Source: Lineus longissimus
Taxonomy: Eukaryota > Nemertea > Pilidiophora > Heteronemertea > Lineidae
Length of the DNA stretch: 64,000 bases
NCBI RefSeq assembly: GCF_910592395.1
Contig: NC_088325.1
Span: 8,124,109-8,188,108 of the forward strand
Direction: 5' to 3'
Below the pieces are notes generated by a model, which saw only the letters and a list, made by a program, of their open reading frames with translations, searched no databases and had not been told where the DNA came from. A program made the translations under genes and the position numbers. This document shows positions 13,797 to 23,519 of this stretch, in pieces. How positions within the stretch are numbered: position 1 is the stretch's first letter; each line of letters begins with the position of its first letter.

Positions 13797-14057
13797 TTGG
13801 AAGGAAATTTATGGTACAATAAATTAATCAAAATTAATCAAAGAATGATCTTTTATAAACATTGGAAGGAAGTAGGGATAAGTTATATTTCCGATTTACT
13901 AAGACCAGACAAAACAGTGATACCTTTTGAATCACTAGGACTAAAAGCAACCGAATGGTTCAAATGGAGAGGGTTAATGGATGTTATTATAAATAAGATT
14001 TGGGGTTATAATTTTAACACTGATAACAATAATGTAAGATCTACGCAGAAACCGTAG
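13797..14057 (+). pseudogene. LINE RT C-terminal relic
   Basis: An 86-codon version of the same relic. The reading frame starts a little further 3' because the first MIFYKHWK repeat is out of frame. It keeps the core W-x3-G-ISYISDLL and the WFKWRGLMDVIINKIWGYN block and ends at the same QKP stop as the other full copies. Between 4.1 and 12.7 kb several units carry only a truncated version, in which the frame is cut after VIPFES and fused to the unit tail. Confidence 0.5.
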
Positions 14058-14468
14058 AAGTCTAAGAGACAACCATGCCCAACGGTATAAATCAGCCTCA
14101 AGTGACTGATACCTGCCTGTAATCAGCTTCAGGTGACCGACAGCGACATTAGGAGATCAACCGGACTGGAGAAACCAGTAGATCGCTTGGATTTATAAAC
14201 TGCGAAGGCATCTTAAAGCCTTTGACGCTATATTTCCATCAACCAAATTTCAGGTTGCGAAGCGTTATGTAACCTCTATGACGCATGTCCAGGTTATGTC
14301 CTAAATTTAGTATTTCTGTTTGAAACTAAAAGTATGGACTTTCATGTATCATGTTCAGATGTCTAAGATAAGTTAGACTTTTCTTTTCAAGCTGTTTCAA
14401 GCCGCATCAAAGTGCACGAACGTTCAGTTCCAAGTTAAGAAATAACATAGACAATTTAGAAAGGGAGA

Positions 14469-14619
14469 TGTAGTGTAATCCCTATTGCCCCTTTAAGAGT
14501 CACTACAGTGTGGTGCTGCCACCTTCATGTCAACGGGTTAACAGTGTAATTGCTTCTTTTATCAAACTTGCATTGTTTACATCTGTCTTATTCAAGTGAA
14601 CCGTACCCCCAATCCAGCA
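14469..14619 (+). repeat. Possible solo-LTR-like segment in the unit tail
   Basis: In the unit tail, AGAAAGGGAGA (purine-rich, like a polypurine tract) is followed by TGTAGTGTAATCC and about 150 bp later by CCAGCA. A TG...CA segment preceded by a purine tract is what the 3' end of an LTR retrotransposon looks like. Some units (for example 3090-3100, 9094 and 29688) have lost the purine tract. No matching second LTR or target duplication is visible, so this is only a suggestion about where the unit tail came from. Confidence 0.3.
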
Positions 14620-15139
14620 AAGGACAATACTTTCACATAATAGTCTGGTAAAACATACATCACATGCTACAATATAAGATGTTATATGATTGGCTCACTA
14701 AGGCAAAGGAGGCGGCGCCTGCAAGCTCGTGGCTCAGGAAAAACATATTTATGGTACAATAAATTAATCAAAATTAATCAAAGAATGCTCTTTATAAACA
14801 TTGGAAGGAAATTTATGGTACAATAAATTAATCAAAATTAAAATAGAGTTTAAAATTAAAACATAGTTTTCCATCTCCTAGACTAGTTGCCGGCTAAGGC
14901 TAAGGAGGCCAGTCTCCCCCGGAGAACTTTCTCCACTGCCCAAGGTAACTAGTCACTTGTGTGTCAGGTCGCCTGGGTGTCTAGTTTCCACGAGGCTATG
15001 CTAGTGGAGAACTAGATGGCCGTTGGCTCTAGATGAGCTCATCCGCCCTGGGTGACTAGTCACCCACCTGAGACAGGTGGCACTGGCTTACAGGTTACCA
15101 GTGGCAGGTAGCTAACCTGACCTGACATTAAATCAAAGA

Positions 15140-15328
15140 ATGATCTTTTATAAACATTGGAAGGAAGTAGGGATAAATTATATTTCAGATTTACTAATAC
15201 CAGACAAAACAGTGATACCTTTTGAATCACTGGGACTAAAACCAACCGAATGGTTCAAATGGAGACGGTTAATGGATGTTATTACAAATAAGATTTGGGG
15301 TTATAATTTTAACACTGATAACAACTAG
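15140..15328 (+). pseudogene. LINE RT C-terminal relic ended by HINE-like insert
   Basis: A 62-codon version of the relic. The frame now ends in a TAG supplied by the first bases (CTAG) of the HINE-like insert, which interrupts the AACAATAATG sequence found in uninterrupted units. This shows that the insert entered a unit that already carried the LINE relic. Confidence 0.5.
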
Positions 15329-16380
15329 AAATATATAACGCGATTGGGGGAAATTGCGAATGTATGCCCCCGCTCACACCACAAAAGTTTGAAGTGTGTC
15401 AAACCTCTAGTTCTTCAGTTAACAATCGGAATACCAAAATCTAAGTTGGCTGCTGGCAGCCATATTGGATTTTGGAACACGCCCAAAATTGATAGAGAGC
15501 ATCCCCTGAATGACCATTGCACCACAAAAGTTTGAAGTGTGTCAAACCTCTTGTTCTTCAGTTAACAATCAGAATACCAAAATCTAAGTTGGCTGCTGGC
15601 AGCCATATTGAATTTTGGGTCAGGCCCAAAATCGTCAGGGAACCTCCCCTACACAACCTCATCACACCACATAAGTTTCAGTTCTGTCACTCACTTGGTT
15701 CTTGAGTTACAGGTCGGAATGCGAAAAACCAAGTCGGGCCTGGCAGCCATCGTGGATTTCAGATCGGGCCCAAAATGGATAGGGAACCTCCCCTACACTC
15801 TGTAATAACACCACATAAGTTTCAGGTCTGTCACTCACTCGGTTCTTAATTTACGGGGCGGAATACAAATCACCAAGTCGGGGACCTGGTGGCCATCTTT
15901 GATTTCGGGTCTGGGCCAAAATCGATAGGGAACCTCCCCTACCATAGACCATTACACCACAAAAGTTTGAAGACTGATGGACCTCTGGTTCTCCAGTTAA
16001 CGAGCGGAATGCCAAAATCTAAGATGGTGGCTGGCGGCCATCTTTGATTTCGGGTCGGTCCCAAAATCGATAGGGAACCTCCCCTACCATAGACCATCAC
16101 ACCACAAAAGTTTGAAGACTGTTGGACCTCTGGTTCTCTAGTAAACGAGCGGAATGCGAAAATCTAAGATGGCGGCTGGCGGCCATACTGCATTTTGGAA
16201 CGCGTCAAAAAACAATAGGGACCCTTTGACACACTAGGCCTACACCCCCTAAAAATTTCAAGTCAGCCGAGCAAGGGGTTCTTGAGTTATAGTCTGGAAT
16301 TCAGTGCGGCGGACGCAGACGCGGCGGTGGCGGCCGGAAACCACCCAAGTACATAATGCCCCCACTTTAGCGGGGGCAAA
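15325..16380 (+). mobile_element. HINE/Helentron-like non-autonomous insert, copy 1
   Basis: A 1,056-bp insert absent from most units: flanking GATAACAA and TAATGTAAG are contiguous elsewhere. It contains six diverged tandem repeats of about 145 bp, each with CACCACAAAAGTTTGAAG, then AAGTTGGCTGCTGGCAGCCAT or AAGATGGCGGCTGGCGGCCAT, then GATAGGGAACCTCCCCTAC. Inverted 12-mers lie near the ends: TATGCCCCCGCT at 15363 and AGCGGGGGCAAA ending at 16380. The 3' one also forms a hairpin (TGCCCCC...GGGGGCA) at the very end. Internal ~150-bp tandem repeats, subterminal inverted repeats, a 3' hairpin and no clear target duplication are the hallmarks of Helentron-associated (HINE) elements. No protein is encoded. 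Confidence 0.6.
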
Positions 16381-17083
16381 ATAATGTAAGATCTACGCAG
16401 AAACCGTAGAAGTCTAAGAGGCAATCATGCCCAACGGTATAGATCAGCCTCAAGTGACTGATGCCTACCTGTAATCAGCTACAGGTGACCGATAGCGACA
16501 TTAGGAGATCAACCAGAGTGGTGAAACCAGAAGATCGCTTGGATTTATAAACTGCGAAGGCATCTTAAAGCCCTTGACCCTATATTTCCATCAACCAAAT
16601 TTCAGGTTGCGCAGCGTTATGTAACCACTATGACGCATGTCCAGGTTATGTCCTAAATTTAGTATTTCTGGTTTAAACTAAAAGTATGGACTTTCATGTA
16701 TCATGTTCAGATGTCTAAGATAAGTCAGACTTTTCTTTTCAACCTGTTTCAAACCACATCAAAGTGCATGAATGTTCAGTTCCAAGTTAAGAAATAACAT
16801 AGTGTAATCCCTATTGCCCCTTTAAGAGTCACTACAGTGTGTTGGTGCCACATTCATGTCAACGGGTTAACAGTGTAATTGCTTCTTTTATCAAACTTGC
16901 ATTGTTTACATCTGTCTTATTCAAGTGAACCGTACCCCCAATCCAGCAAAGGACAATACTTCCACATGATAGTCTGGTAAAACATACATTACATGCTACA
17001 ATATAAGATGTTATATGATTGGCTCACTAAGGCAAAGGAGGCGGCGCCTGCAAGCACGTGGCTCAGGAAAAACATATTTATGG

Positions 17084-17369
17084 TGTGGTGATCTCGGTCT
17101 TGACGGCAATGTTGCTAACTGTTGCGAACTGTTGCTACGCAGGGTGACGTCATCATCGGGTTTGGTGCATCCTCCTCATGTGACGTATGTCGATGAAGCC
17201 GACGTCTTCGGGCGACGTCGGGCGGTCACGGCAGGGGATTGTTGAAAAATTTATGTACGTTGTTGGAAGACAAAGGCGGAAGGAGAGCGCACGAAATAAA
17301 AAAGAGAGACACCGTATTTGAGCCGTTTTATGGCATTTATTACAAGAAGAGGAGCGGAAGATTATTACA
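17084..17369 (+). repeat. Gypsy 5' LTR
   Basis: Begins TGTGGTGATCTCGG and ends GATTATTACA (TG...CA). It contains AATAAAA near 17297, a possible polyadenylation signal, and several GACGTC/TGACGTCA-type elements (17144-17215), which in animals are CREB/ATF-like sites. The promoter role is an inference. Confidence 0.92.
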
Positions 17370-17370
17370 C

Positions 17371-17388
17371 TGGTGTGCAGCGGTAAGG
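17371..17388 (+). promoter_or_regulatory. Gypsy primer-binding site
   Basis: TGGTGTGCAGCGGTAAGG starts one base after the LTR. TGG pairs with the universal CCA end of a tRNA. I cannot name the tRNA from the sequence. Confidence 0.6.
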
Positions 17389-17609
17389 GATTGAATCTGC
17401 GTGAATAATTGTAAGTTAAAACCTCCAAAAAGTTAGAATTCGCCCGTGAGTTGAGCGAACAAAGTTGGAGCGCACTGACACTGTGCCGAGTCCAAGAAGA
17501 AGGTTGAAGTCGGTGATTCCCCGTTTTGATAAATTTAAGATAGTGTGTTATACGCTTTGTGAGGCGCACTAAAGTACACGCTTTGTAGTACATCACGATT
17601 TTTAGAAAT

Positions 17610-18869
17610 ATGGATACGATTGTTGAAATTGATGCTGACACGGGCCGTGAAAGTGGAGATTTCCAATGTGAAGGAGGGATGGAAGTCGGCCGGGGTTTTA
17701 GGCGGGAACATGTTCAAAGCCCCGACGAAGAGACAACTGCTTCAAGCAGTGCACATCATATCAGTAATGATGGGTTTGCTGGGCCTAAACAAACCAGTAC
17801 CAGTAAGCCTACACGAGATAGTGTTCATTCGTTAGGCATGTGTGAACCAAGTGCAAGCAGGGCTTCTTTGAGTCACTCTTATGAACATGATGCCGCCCTA
17901 GGCGTACAGGTACCAGATCAGATGTTTTCGTTTTTGGACTGCTTTGCTTCGTTGATGCAAAACAGATTAAAGCAGGAGCAGTCACAACCGCCTACGTCTG
18001 GGAAGGTGCAGGCTCCAAAGAACTATGCGCCTAACCTTAACTTTAGAATTTGGTTAGAACGGTTCAATTCATATGCGGATCTGGCTAGAATCCCAACATC
18101 ACAGAGACGGCAACAATTACTGTCCAGACTTGAACATCAGGCATATGTGGCAGTAGCCAATCTTAATCTTAGTGAGGAGATTTCTTATAAGGATTTTACG
18201 TCAGCCCTAGAACGGAGGTTCCACAACACAACCAGGGAGGATTACAAGCTACAGTTGAGAGCACGTCAACAGGGGTCGACAGAGTCACGGGAAAGCTATT
18301 CTGATGCATTGCAGGAGTTAGCACTAAATGCATATCCCAACGGAGGTTTTGAACTGCAACAAGAAATGGCTTTGGACCAGATTTTAATGGGCGTGAAATT
18401 GTCCGAGGCATTAAAACAGCAGCTTTTAATGAGTTCGCCAAAGACACTAGAGGAAGCCATAAGAAAGGTGCGACAGTTGGAGGCCGCCCAGCTACTTTTG
18501 AATCAGGGACACATCACACAGCACACAGCTCAAGAGAGACCAAGGCAAAGGATAGGAAGTGTCGCTTCAAGTTCACCACTGGTTCAGCCCCAATCTGAGA
18601 TGAGCAGGGTGTTAGAACTTCTTCAAAAGATGGAGACCCGAATTAGCTATTTGGAGAAACCTCGTTCACAGCGATACTCCAGGGATGGATCCGGAGACCA
18701 GGGTCTCTGCTGGCGGTGCAAGGAGGCCAGGCACAAATCCAGCCAGTGTCCCACTGTTGAGTGTTACAATTGTCACAGTTACGGGCACATCTCCAAGTCA
18801 TGCCCTAGGAGTTCGGAAAACTCCAACGTGAGGTCGTCAAGGGGCGGACGGACCTCAAACCAGCAGTAG
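17610..18869 (+). CDS. gag: Gypsy Gag polyprotein
   Basis: A 419-residue capsid/nucleocapsid protein that would package the element RNA in cytoplasmic particles. The middle part (about 135-280) has the retrotransposon Gag pattern: a tryptophan-containing start (NFRIWLERF), then LLSRL ... LEERF-like helices ending near ALDQILMGVKL. Two zinc knuckles close the protein: C-x2-C-x4-H-x4-C starting near residue 367 (CWRCKEARHKSSQC) and near 385 (CYNCHSYGHISKSC). The ATG at 17610 is the first in this frame after a leader of about 240 bp. The frame ends at TAG 18867-18869 and overlaps the protease frame, which is open from 18809, in the -1 register. A programmed -1 frameshift is plausible, but no canonical slippery heptamer is seen (GGAAAAC near 18815 is only similar). 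Confidence 0.9.
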   Translation: MDTIVEIDADTGRESGDFQCEGGMEVGRGFRREHVQSPDEETTASSSAHHISNDGFAGPKQTSTSKPTRDSVHSLGMCEPSASRASLSHSYEHDAALGVQVPDQMFSFLDCFASLMQNRLKQEQSQPPTSGKVQAPKNYAPNLNFRIWLERFNSYADLARIPTSQRRQQLLSRLEHQAYVAVANLNLSEEISYKDFTSALERRFHNTTREDYKLQLRARQQGSTESRESYSDALQELALNAYPNGGFELQQEMALDQILMGVKLSEALKQQLLMSSPKTLEEAIRKVRQLEAAQLLLNQGHITQHTAQERPRQRIGSVASSSPLVQPQSEMSRVLELLQKMETRISYLEKPRSQRYSRDGSGDQGLCWRCKEARHKSSQCPTVECYNCHSYGHISKSCPRSSENSNVRSSRGGRTSNQQ

Positions 18870-19684
18870 CTCCAGTTGAAGATAGTGGCCAAGTTGACAG
18901 CTTGATTGATCAGGATTTCTATGACCCTGCTTTAGATCGCATAGAAATAGGCTCTGCTTTAGGTATGCCACTGCCAACTTTGCCACACTATTTTAAGAAG
19001 GGGAAGGGAAAGGATAACTTGACACCTCAACCACTCCTTGCTAGTCATGTTAACAACACGGTGCAGAAAAACATTCTTTATAATCCAGTGAGGAAGAGTG
19101 ACTTGCCTGCAGTTATGGAGACATCTGAACAGAGAGTGGACCAGGCTAGGAGTACTGCCTTAGTTACTACTCGTGAGGAAACTACCTGTCCAGCCTCAGA
19201 TATGTCAAACAAGCGTAAGCATATGGAAGTGAGTCAGTCAACACTTAACCCGGTTGCCAAAGTCTTTAAACCAGCGTCGAAATTGAGTTGTGGTAAAATT
19301 CCTTTGTCAATTGGTCACATCAAGTTTAAAGATACCAGTTTGTATGTCAGTGGAGAAGTCGTGGGGTTGCCCACAAATATTCTTCTCGACACTGGGGCAG
19401 GACTTACCTTGGTTAGTAACAGCCTGTGGAAGCAATCAAAGGAAACAGATGGAAAGGAACTGAAGAAGGTCGATGGGTGTTTACAATCTGCTACTGGAGA
19501 TAAACTGAAGATATTAGGCATGGTTGACATAACCTTCCAACTTGGATCCTTGGAATTTGAACATCCGACAGTGGTTGTGGAGAATCTGACTCATGACTGC
19601 CTCTTAGGGAGCGATTTCTTTACAACCAATGATTGTGCAATCGATTATAAAACAGCGACGATGAGGAGGAAGTACCACTCCTGA
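18809..19684 (+). CDS. Gypsy aspartic protease region
   Basis: Open in the -1 frame relative to gag from 18809; there is no good ATG, so it would be made as a Gag fusion. The first half (about 150 residues) is low-complexity linker. The protease core is ILLDTGAGLTLVS with the catalytic Asp codon at 19388. About 60 residues later comes the hydrophobic LLGSDFF typical of the second part of retroviral-type proteases. A TGA ends the frame at 19684, whereas intact relatives continue into RT. The continuation lies in another frame from about 19667, so there is a single-base frameshift here. Confidence 0.85.
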   Translation, partial: EFGKLQREVVKGRTDLKPAVAPVEDSGQVDSLIDQDFYDPALDRIEIGSALGMPLPTLPHYFKKGKGKDNLTPQPLLASHVNNTVQKNILYNPVRKSDLPAVMETSEQRVDQARSTALVTTREETTCPASDMSNKRKHMEVSQSTLNPVAKVFKPASKLSCGKIPLSIGHIKFKDTSLYVSGEVVGLPTNILLDTGAGLTLVSNSLWKQSKETDGKELKKVDGCLQSATGDKLKILGMVDITFQLGSLEFEHPTVVVENLTHDCLLGSDFFTTNDCAIDYKTATMRRKYHS

Positions 19685-20052
19685 ATCATCGTGAGGAGCC
19701 AAAGGTCTGCCGTGTTGTTCTGGGAAAACGAGTAACTATTCCTGCCAATACGGAGATGATAATTCCGGGGAAACTAGCCAAATCACCATCAAAAAGTCAT
19801 TTGGTACCAGGACTAGTTGAAACAGGATATAACCAGCAAAGATTCACAACAGGAAGATCTCTGGCGTCTTCGGACCATGGTAAGGTGCCAGTGAGAGTAG
19901 CCAATTTCTCGGACAAGCCAGTGACAATACAGTCAAATCAAACAATTGGATGGTTTCATCCAGTGGAGGAGATCAGTGCTGCTGAGGGACTGGAGCAGAA
20001 TCGGCGAAAGGATCTGGACTTCAAGCCACGGAAGAAAACGAAACGATCATAA
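19667..20052 (+). pseudogene. Gypsy protease-RT linker, displaced by frameshifts
   Basis: Open reading frame in a third register joining protease to RT. It reads VTIPANTEMIIPGKL and later VRVANFSDKPVTIQSNQTIGW, the beta-rich segment usually found between protease and RT in gypsy Pol. It needs one shift at its start (about 19667) and another at its end (about 20030-20052). These two indels disconnect protease from RT in this copy. Confidence 0.75.
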
Positions 20053-20090
20053 CGCCGAAAAAACCAGAGAGTATTTCACTGGAAACTAAA

Positions 20091-23000
20091 GTGCCTGTCA
20101 GTGAGCAGAAAAAGCCACAGGTTAACATTGCGAACATTAAGACGGTGGATAACTCTGAGTCTGACAATAATTGCAAGGATAAGTCTTCAATTTCCAGTGA
20201 GGTTCCTGATAATGAGGCTGCACAAGCCCGTTTAGAAAAGCTTCTGGAAAAACTGGAGATAAAGGATCTTGACATAACCGTGGAACAAAGAGAAGTAGTG
20301 ACAGATCTTATCGCAAGACATCAATATGTTTTCTCTATGGGAGATTTCGACTTGGGAAAGACCACTGTCATACAGCATACCATCGACACAGGAGATGCGG
20401 TGCTGATCAAGCAGCGAGCAAGACGTGAACCTCCACATAAGGAACACTTTGTTAAGGACACAGTCAAGGAACTATTCAATCGAAACCTGCTCAAGAAGTC
20501 AGATAGCCCTTGGAGCTCTCCGATCGTTCTGGCCAAGAAAGCTGATGGCTCATACAGATTATGTGTGGATTACCGGAAACTTAATTCAGTGACAGTCAAA
20601 TCAGCACAGCCATTAGCTCGAATAGATGATACTCTGAACAAACTTTCGTGGGCCAAGTTCTTCTCTACTCAAGATTGCGCCAGTGGCTATTGGCAAGTGG
20701 GTATGTCACCTGAGGATCAGGCCAAGACATCGTTTGTGACGGGAGTAGACCAATATGAATGGAAAGTGATGCCATTTGGTTTAACAGGAGCCCCTGCAAC
20801 GTTCACACGCATGATGAACACAGTCCTGGGAGGACTGGACTTCTGTTTGGTTTACCTCGATGATATCATTTTTCATTCATCCAGTTTTGAAGAACACATG
20901 AGTCAGCTGGATCAAGTATTCACACACCTGGAAGCAGCCAATCTGAAGTTAAAACCAAGCAAGTGTAAACTTTTCCGAGAGATGGTGAAATTCCTTGGCC
21001 ACATTGTGAACACTGGAGGCATATCAACAGATCCAGAGAAGGTTGAGAAAGTAAAAAATTGGCCTACTCCAACTTGTGTGTCAGAAATTCGTTCGTTCAT
21101 GGGTCTTGCGACGTACTATCAAAAGTTTGTCCCAGACTTCGCTCAAATTGCCTCTCCATTGCACAATTTGACAAAGAAGGGTGTGCAATTCGCGTGGTCG
21201 GAGCAGTGCGAGAAATCTTTTCAGACACTGAAGGAGAAGCTGATAACTTCACCGATACTGGCCTATCCAGATTTCAGCAAGGACGCCGGATCTTTCATTC
21301 TGGATACAGATGCAAGCGATTTTGCCATAGGAGCAGTTTTGTCACAAAGGCAGAGAGATGGAACAGAGAAGGTCATAGCCTATGGGAGTAAAAGTCTACA
21401 AGGAGGTGAAATGAATTACTGTACAACAAGGAGAGAAATGTTAGCATTTGTTACATTTGCAGAGCACTTCCGGTACTTTCTGCTTGGGAAGCAATTTCAC
21501 GTGCGGGTAGATAATATGGCATTGAGATGGCTGTTGAACTTCAAGGAACCTTCAGGACAAATTGCGAGATGGCTAGAAAGGTTAGCAGAGTTTGACTACG
21601 TCATCGAACATCGGCCAGGAGTAAAACATAGTAATGCTGATGCATTGTCTAGGAGACCAAAGAAAGTTCGGCAACATGGAGATTGTCCATCCTGTGGACC
21701 CACAGACCGACCAGCACCTCCAATGGTTAACATAGTGCAACTAAAAACTTCTTTAGACATCCCGGAACTAACGATTGATGAGATCAGGAAAGCTCAGAAG
21801 GAAGATCCAGATATTCGGGCCATTCGACAACATATTGCTGAGACGACGGAGAAACCATCACAGAAGGCACTACAGTCATGTAGCTCTCTCCAGCGAGCTA
21901 TTTGGGCTCAGCATGGTCTACTGGAAATAAAGGACGGAATCCTATACTTGAAAAGACAGGGCAAACTCCAACTAGTTCTTCCTCAATCCTGCATTGCCAC
22001 AGTCGTCAAGGAATTACACCAAGGTTATGCTGGTGCCCATCTTGGAGTACAAAAGACTGTCTGGAAAGTGAAACAGCGCTGTTGGCTCCAAGGACTGAAG
22101 AAAAATGTAATACATTTCATTCGTTCTTGTGAAACTTGTCAGAAGTGCAAATCCGGAAAGCGCACTAAAGCCGACTTACAGAGTATTCCAGTTGGTCGTA
22201 GAAACCAACGAATTCACATTGACATCGTAGGACCAATCACCCCACCATCAAGGAAAGGAAACCGATACATTCTCGTGGCCCAGGATGCTTTCACAAAATG
22301 GCCCGAGGCATGGCCTATGAGGAATCAGAAGGCTACAACATGTGCTAAGGTGCTGGTAAATGAATATGTTTGCAGATTTGGTACTCCAGAGAACCTTCAC
22401 TCGGATCAGGGGACTAACTTTGAATCCAAAGTATTCAAGAAAATGTGCAAACTACTAAATATTCATAAATCCAGGACCACAGCTTACCATCCGCAATGTA
22501 ATGGACAGGTTGAAAATTTCAAAGGATCCTTGAAAAGAATGCTGACTACTATGGTGGACGAGGAGGGTAGGGACTGGGATAACCACCTTCCAGCTTCCCT
22601 AATGGCCTTTCGTTCAGGAATTCAAGCTTCGACCTTAGAGACCCCAGCTGCGATGACCTTTGGTGAAGAAATGAACCTTCCACTAGACCTCGTCCTTGGA
22701 ACATCTAGTACATCAGACAATGAGACTGAGTCAACGAAGTATGTTTCGGATCTCCGGAAAAAGATAGAGCGTGCAAACCGAAGGGTACGGGAAAATTTGA
22801 AGATAGCGCAGAGACGTCAAAGGACCCACTATGACAGAAATTCGAAGTCCTCATCTTTTAAACCGGGAGACCAGGTTCTAGTCAGAAACCATTATGTGAA
22901 AGTCGATGAGGTTTCCAAGTTCCATAAACCATGGAAGGGACCATTTGAGGTTTTGCAGAAGTTGTCCGAGGTTAACTTCAAGTTATTTCCACTGGGAGGA

Positions 23001-23402
23001 TCCAAAAGGCACTCCAAGGTAGTTCATCTCAACAATATGAAAGCATTTCATACGGGGAAAGATGGGGAGCAGCTAAATGAGATAGGATTAGTAGGGAAAA
23101 CTTCAAGAGAAACTGCATTAGATTCTCACGAGGTGGAGTCCGATTTGGAATCTTCCCCTATTAGGTCTACTCAACTCACTGATAGTCCTTCCGAGGATGG
23201 TTCGGACATCGAACATGAAGAGAAGCAGCCTACACGTACATTACGACCACGCAAGAACATCTTGAAGCCGGCGCGTTTTGGAATTGATTGCTGCAGCCTT
23301 CATCAGATGCAACAGGAAATCATCAAGAAGAAGAAGAAACGTTGGTTGAAGAAAGGCAGTAAACTACGCAGGTTTGGCTGTCAGGATAGCATCAATAGTT
23401 AG
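20091..23402 (+). CDS. pol: Gypsy RT-RNase H-integrase
   Basis: 1,103 open codons in the frame; the GTG at 20091 is only the edge of the open frame and not a real start, since Pol is made as a fusion. Domains in order: RT with YLDD near residue 254 (20853) and the FGLTGAPATF motif before it; RNase H with TDAS near 404 and the RREMLA block; integrase with an HHCC zinc finger (H near 648, CETC near 679), catalytic Asp near 710 (IDIVGP), Asp near 770 (HSDQGTNF) and Glu near 808 (GQVEN); then a GPF/Y-type C-terminal module around the WKGPFEVLQK segment. No chromodomain motif is seen. It copies the RNA to DNA and inserts it. The catalytic residues are all present although gag-pro linkage is broken. 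Confidence 0.95.
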   Translation: MPVSEQKKPQVNIANIKTVDNSESDNNCKDKSSISSEVPDNEAAQARLEKLLEKLEIKDLDITVEQREVVTDLIARHQYVFSMGDFDLGKTTVIQHTIDTGDAVLIKQRARREPPHKEHFVKDTVKELFNRNLLKKSDSPWSSPIVLAKKADGSYRLCVDYRKLNSVTVKSAQPLARIDDTLNKLSWAKFFSTQDCASGYWQVGMSPEDQAKTSFVTGVDQYEWKVMPFGLTGAPATFTRMMNTVLGGLDFCLVYLDDIIFHSSSFEEHMSQLDQVFTHLEAANLKLKPSKCKLFREMVKFLGHIVNTGGISTDPEKVEKVKNWPTPTCVSEIRSFMGLATYYQKFVPDFAQIASPLHNLTKKGVQFAWSEQCEKSFQTLKEKLITSPILAYPDFSKDAGSFILDTDASDFAIGAVLSQRQRDGTEKVIAYGSKSLQGGEMNYCTTRREMLAFVTFAEHFRYFLLGKQFHVRVDNMALRWLLNFKEPSGQIARWLERLAEFDYVIEHRPGVKHSNADALSRRPKKVRQHGDCPSCGPTDRPAPPMVNIVQLKTSLDIPELTIDEIRKAQKEDPDIRAIRQHIAETTEKPSQKALQSCSSLQRAIWAQHGLLEIKDGILYLKRQGKLQLVLPQSCIATVVKELHQGYAGAHLGVQKTVWKVKQRCWLQGLKKNVIHFIRSCETCQKCKSGKRTKADLQSIPVGRRNQRIHIDIVGPITPPSRKGNRYILVAQDAFTKWPEAWPMRNQKATTCAKVLVNEYVCRFGTPENLHSDQGTNFESKVFKKMCKLLNIHKSRTTAYHPQCNGQVENFKGSLKRMLTTMVDEEGRDWDNHLPASLMAFRSGIQASTLETPAAMTFGEEMNLPLDLVLGTSSTSDNETESTKYVSDLRKKIERANRRVRENLKIAQRRQRTHYDRNSKSSSFKPGDQVLVRNHYVKVDEVSKFHKPWKGPFEVLQKLSEVNFKLFPLGGSKRHSKVVHLNNMKAFHTGKDGEQLNEIGLVGKTSRETALDSHEVESDLESSPIRSTQLTDSPSEDGSDIEHEEKQPTRTLRPRKNILKPARFGIDCCSLHQMQQEIIKKKKKRWLKKGSKLRRFGCQDSINS

Positions 23403-23494
23403 TCAAGATGGAACCCCTGGTCTCCTCTCAACGCTTTGTTAGAGATGGAGGCTTGTGCCGCTTTGGTCACAATGTAGGTTACTAATGAGGCCGT

Positions 23495-23519
23495 TTTCTT
23501 TCTTTTCCTATCGTTTCAG
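23495..23519 (+). promoter_or_regulatory. Splice acceptor before gypsy ORF3
   Basis: A pyrimidine-rich tract (TTTCTTTCTTTTCC) and TTTCAG end at 23519, immediately before ATG 23520. This is a textbook 3' splice site in the position where envelope-type third ORFs are expressed from a spliced subgenomic RNA. The donor was not identified. Confidence 0.65.

Larger units (their letters stand above)
1..17083. repeat. Complex tandem satellite array, left part
   Basis: Head-to-tail units can be followed with the anchor TGAACCGTACCCC, which occurs at 4, 3209, 4791, 6013, 9214, 10796, 12018, 13240, 14597 and 16926. Spacings are about 3205, 1582, 1222, 3201, 1582, 1222, 1222, 1357 and 2329 bp, so this is a higher-order array rather than a simple satellite. 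Each unit has, in order: an anchor block of about 190 bp ending in GGCTCAGGAAAAACATATTT; AT-rich imperfect repeats (TACAATAAATTAATCAAAAT); one to seven hairpin-rich sub-repeats of about 265 bp; usually a LINE-like ORF relic or its truncated form; and a tail of about 500 bp. Length changes come from the number of sub-repeats and from inserts. The array runs off the left edge of the window. It carries no complete gene. Confidence 0.93.

Noticed and set aside
14090-14200. Possible hammerhead ribozyme in the unit tail (CTGATGC ... GAGAAACC)
   Set aside because: The core should read CTGANGA and be followed by stem II and GAAA with the right pairing. The C after CTGATG and the stem arrangement do not fit.
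15344-15805. Overlapping 60-65 codon frames in the HINE-like insert as small genes
   Set aside because: They follow the 145-bp repeat, recur shifted between repeats, and have no family pattern.
15325-16380. Canonical Helitron
   Set aside because: No 5' TC, no CTRR after the 3' hairpin, and no A|T insertion site; Helentron/HINE fits better.
1-17083. CRISPR-like regular repeats
   Set aside because: Units are of kilobase size, with no short direct repeat and unique spacer pattern, and the window is eukaryotic.
17153-17641. 162-codon minus-strand frame across the gypsy LTR and leader
   Set aside because: It runs through the LTR, primer-binding site and gag start of the element and shows no domain pattern.
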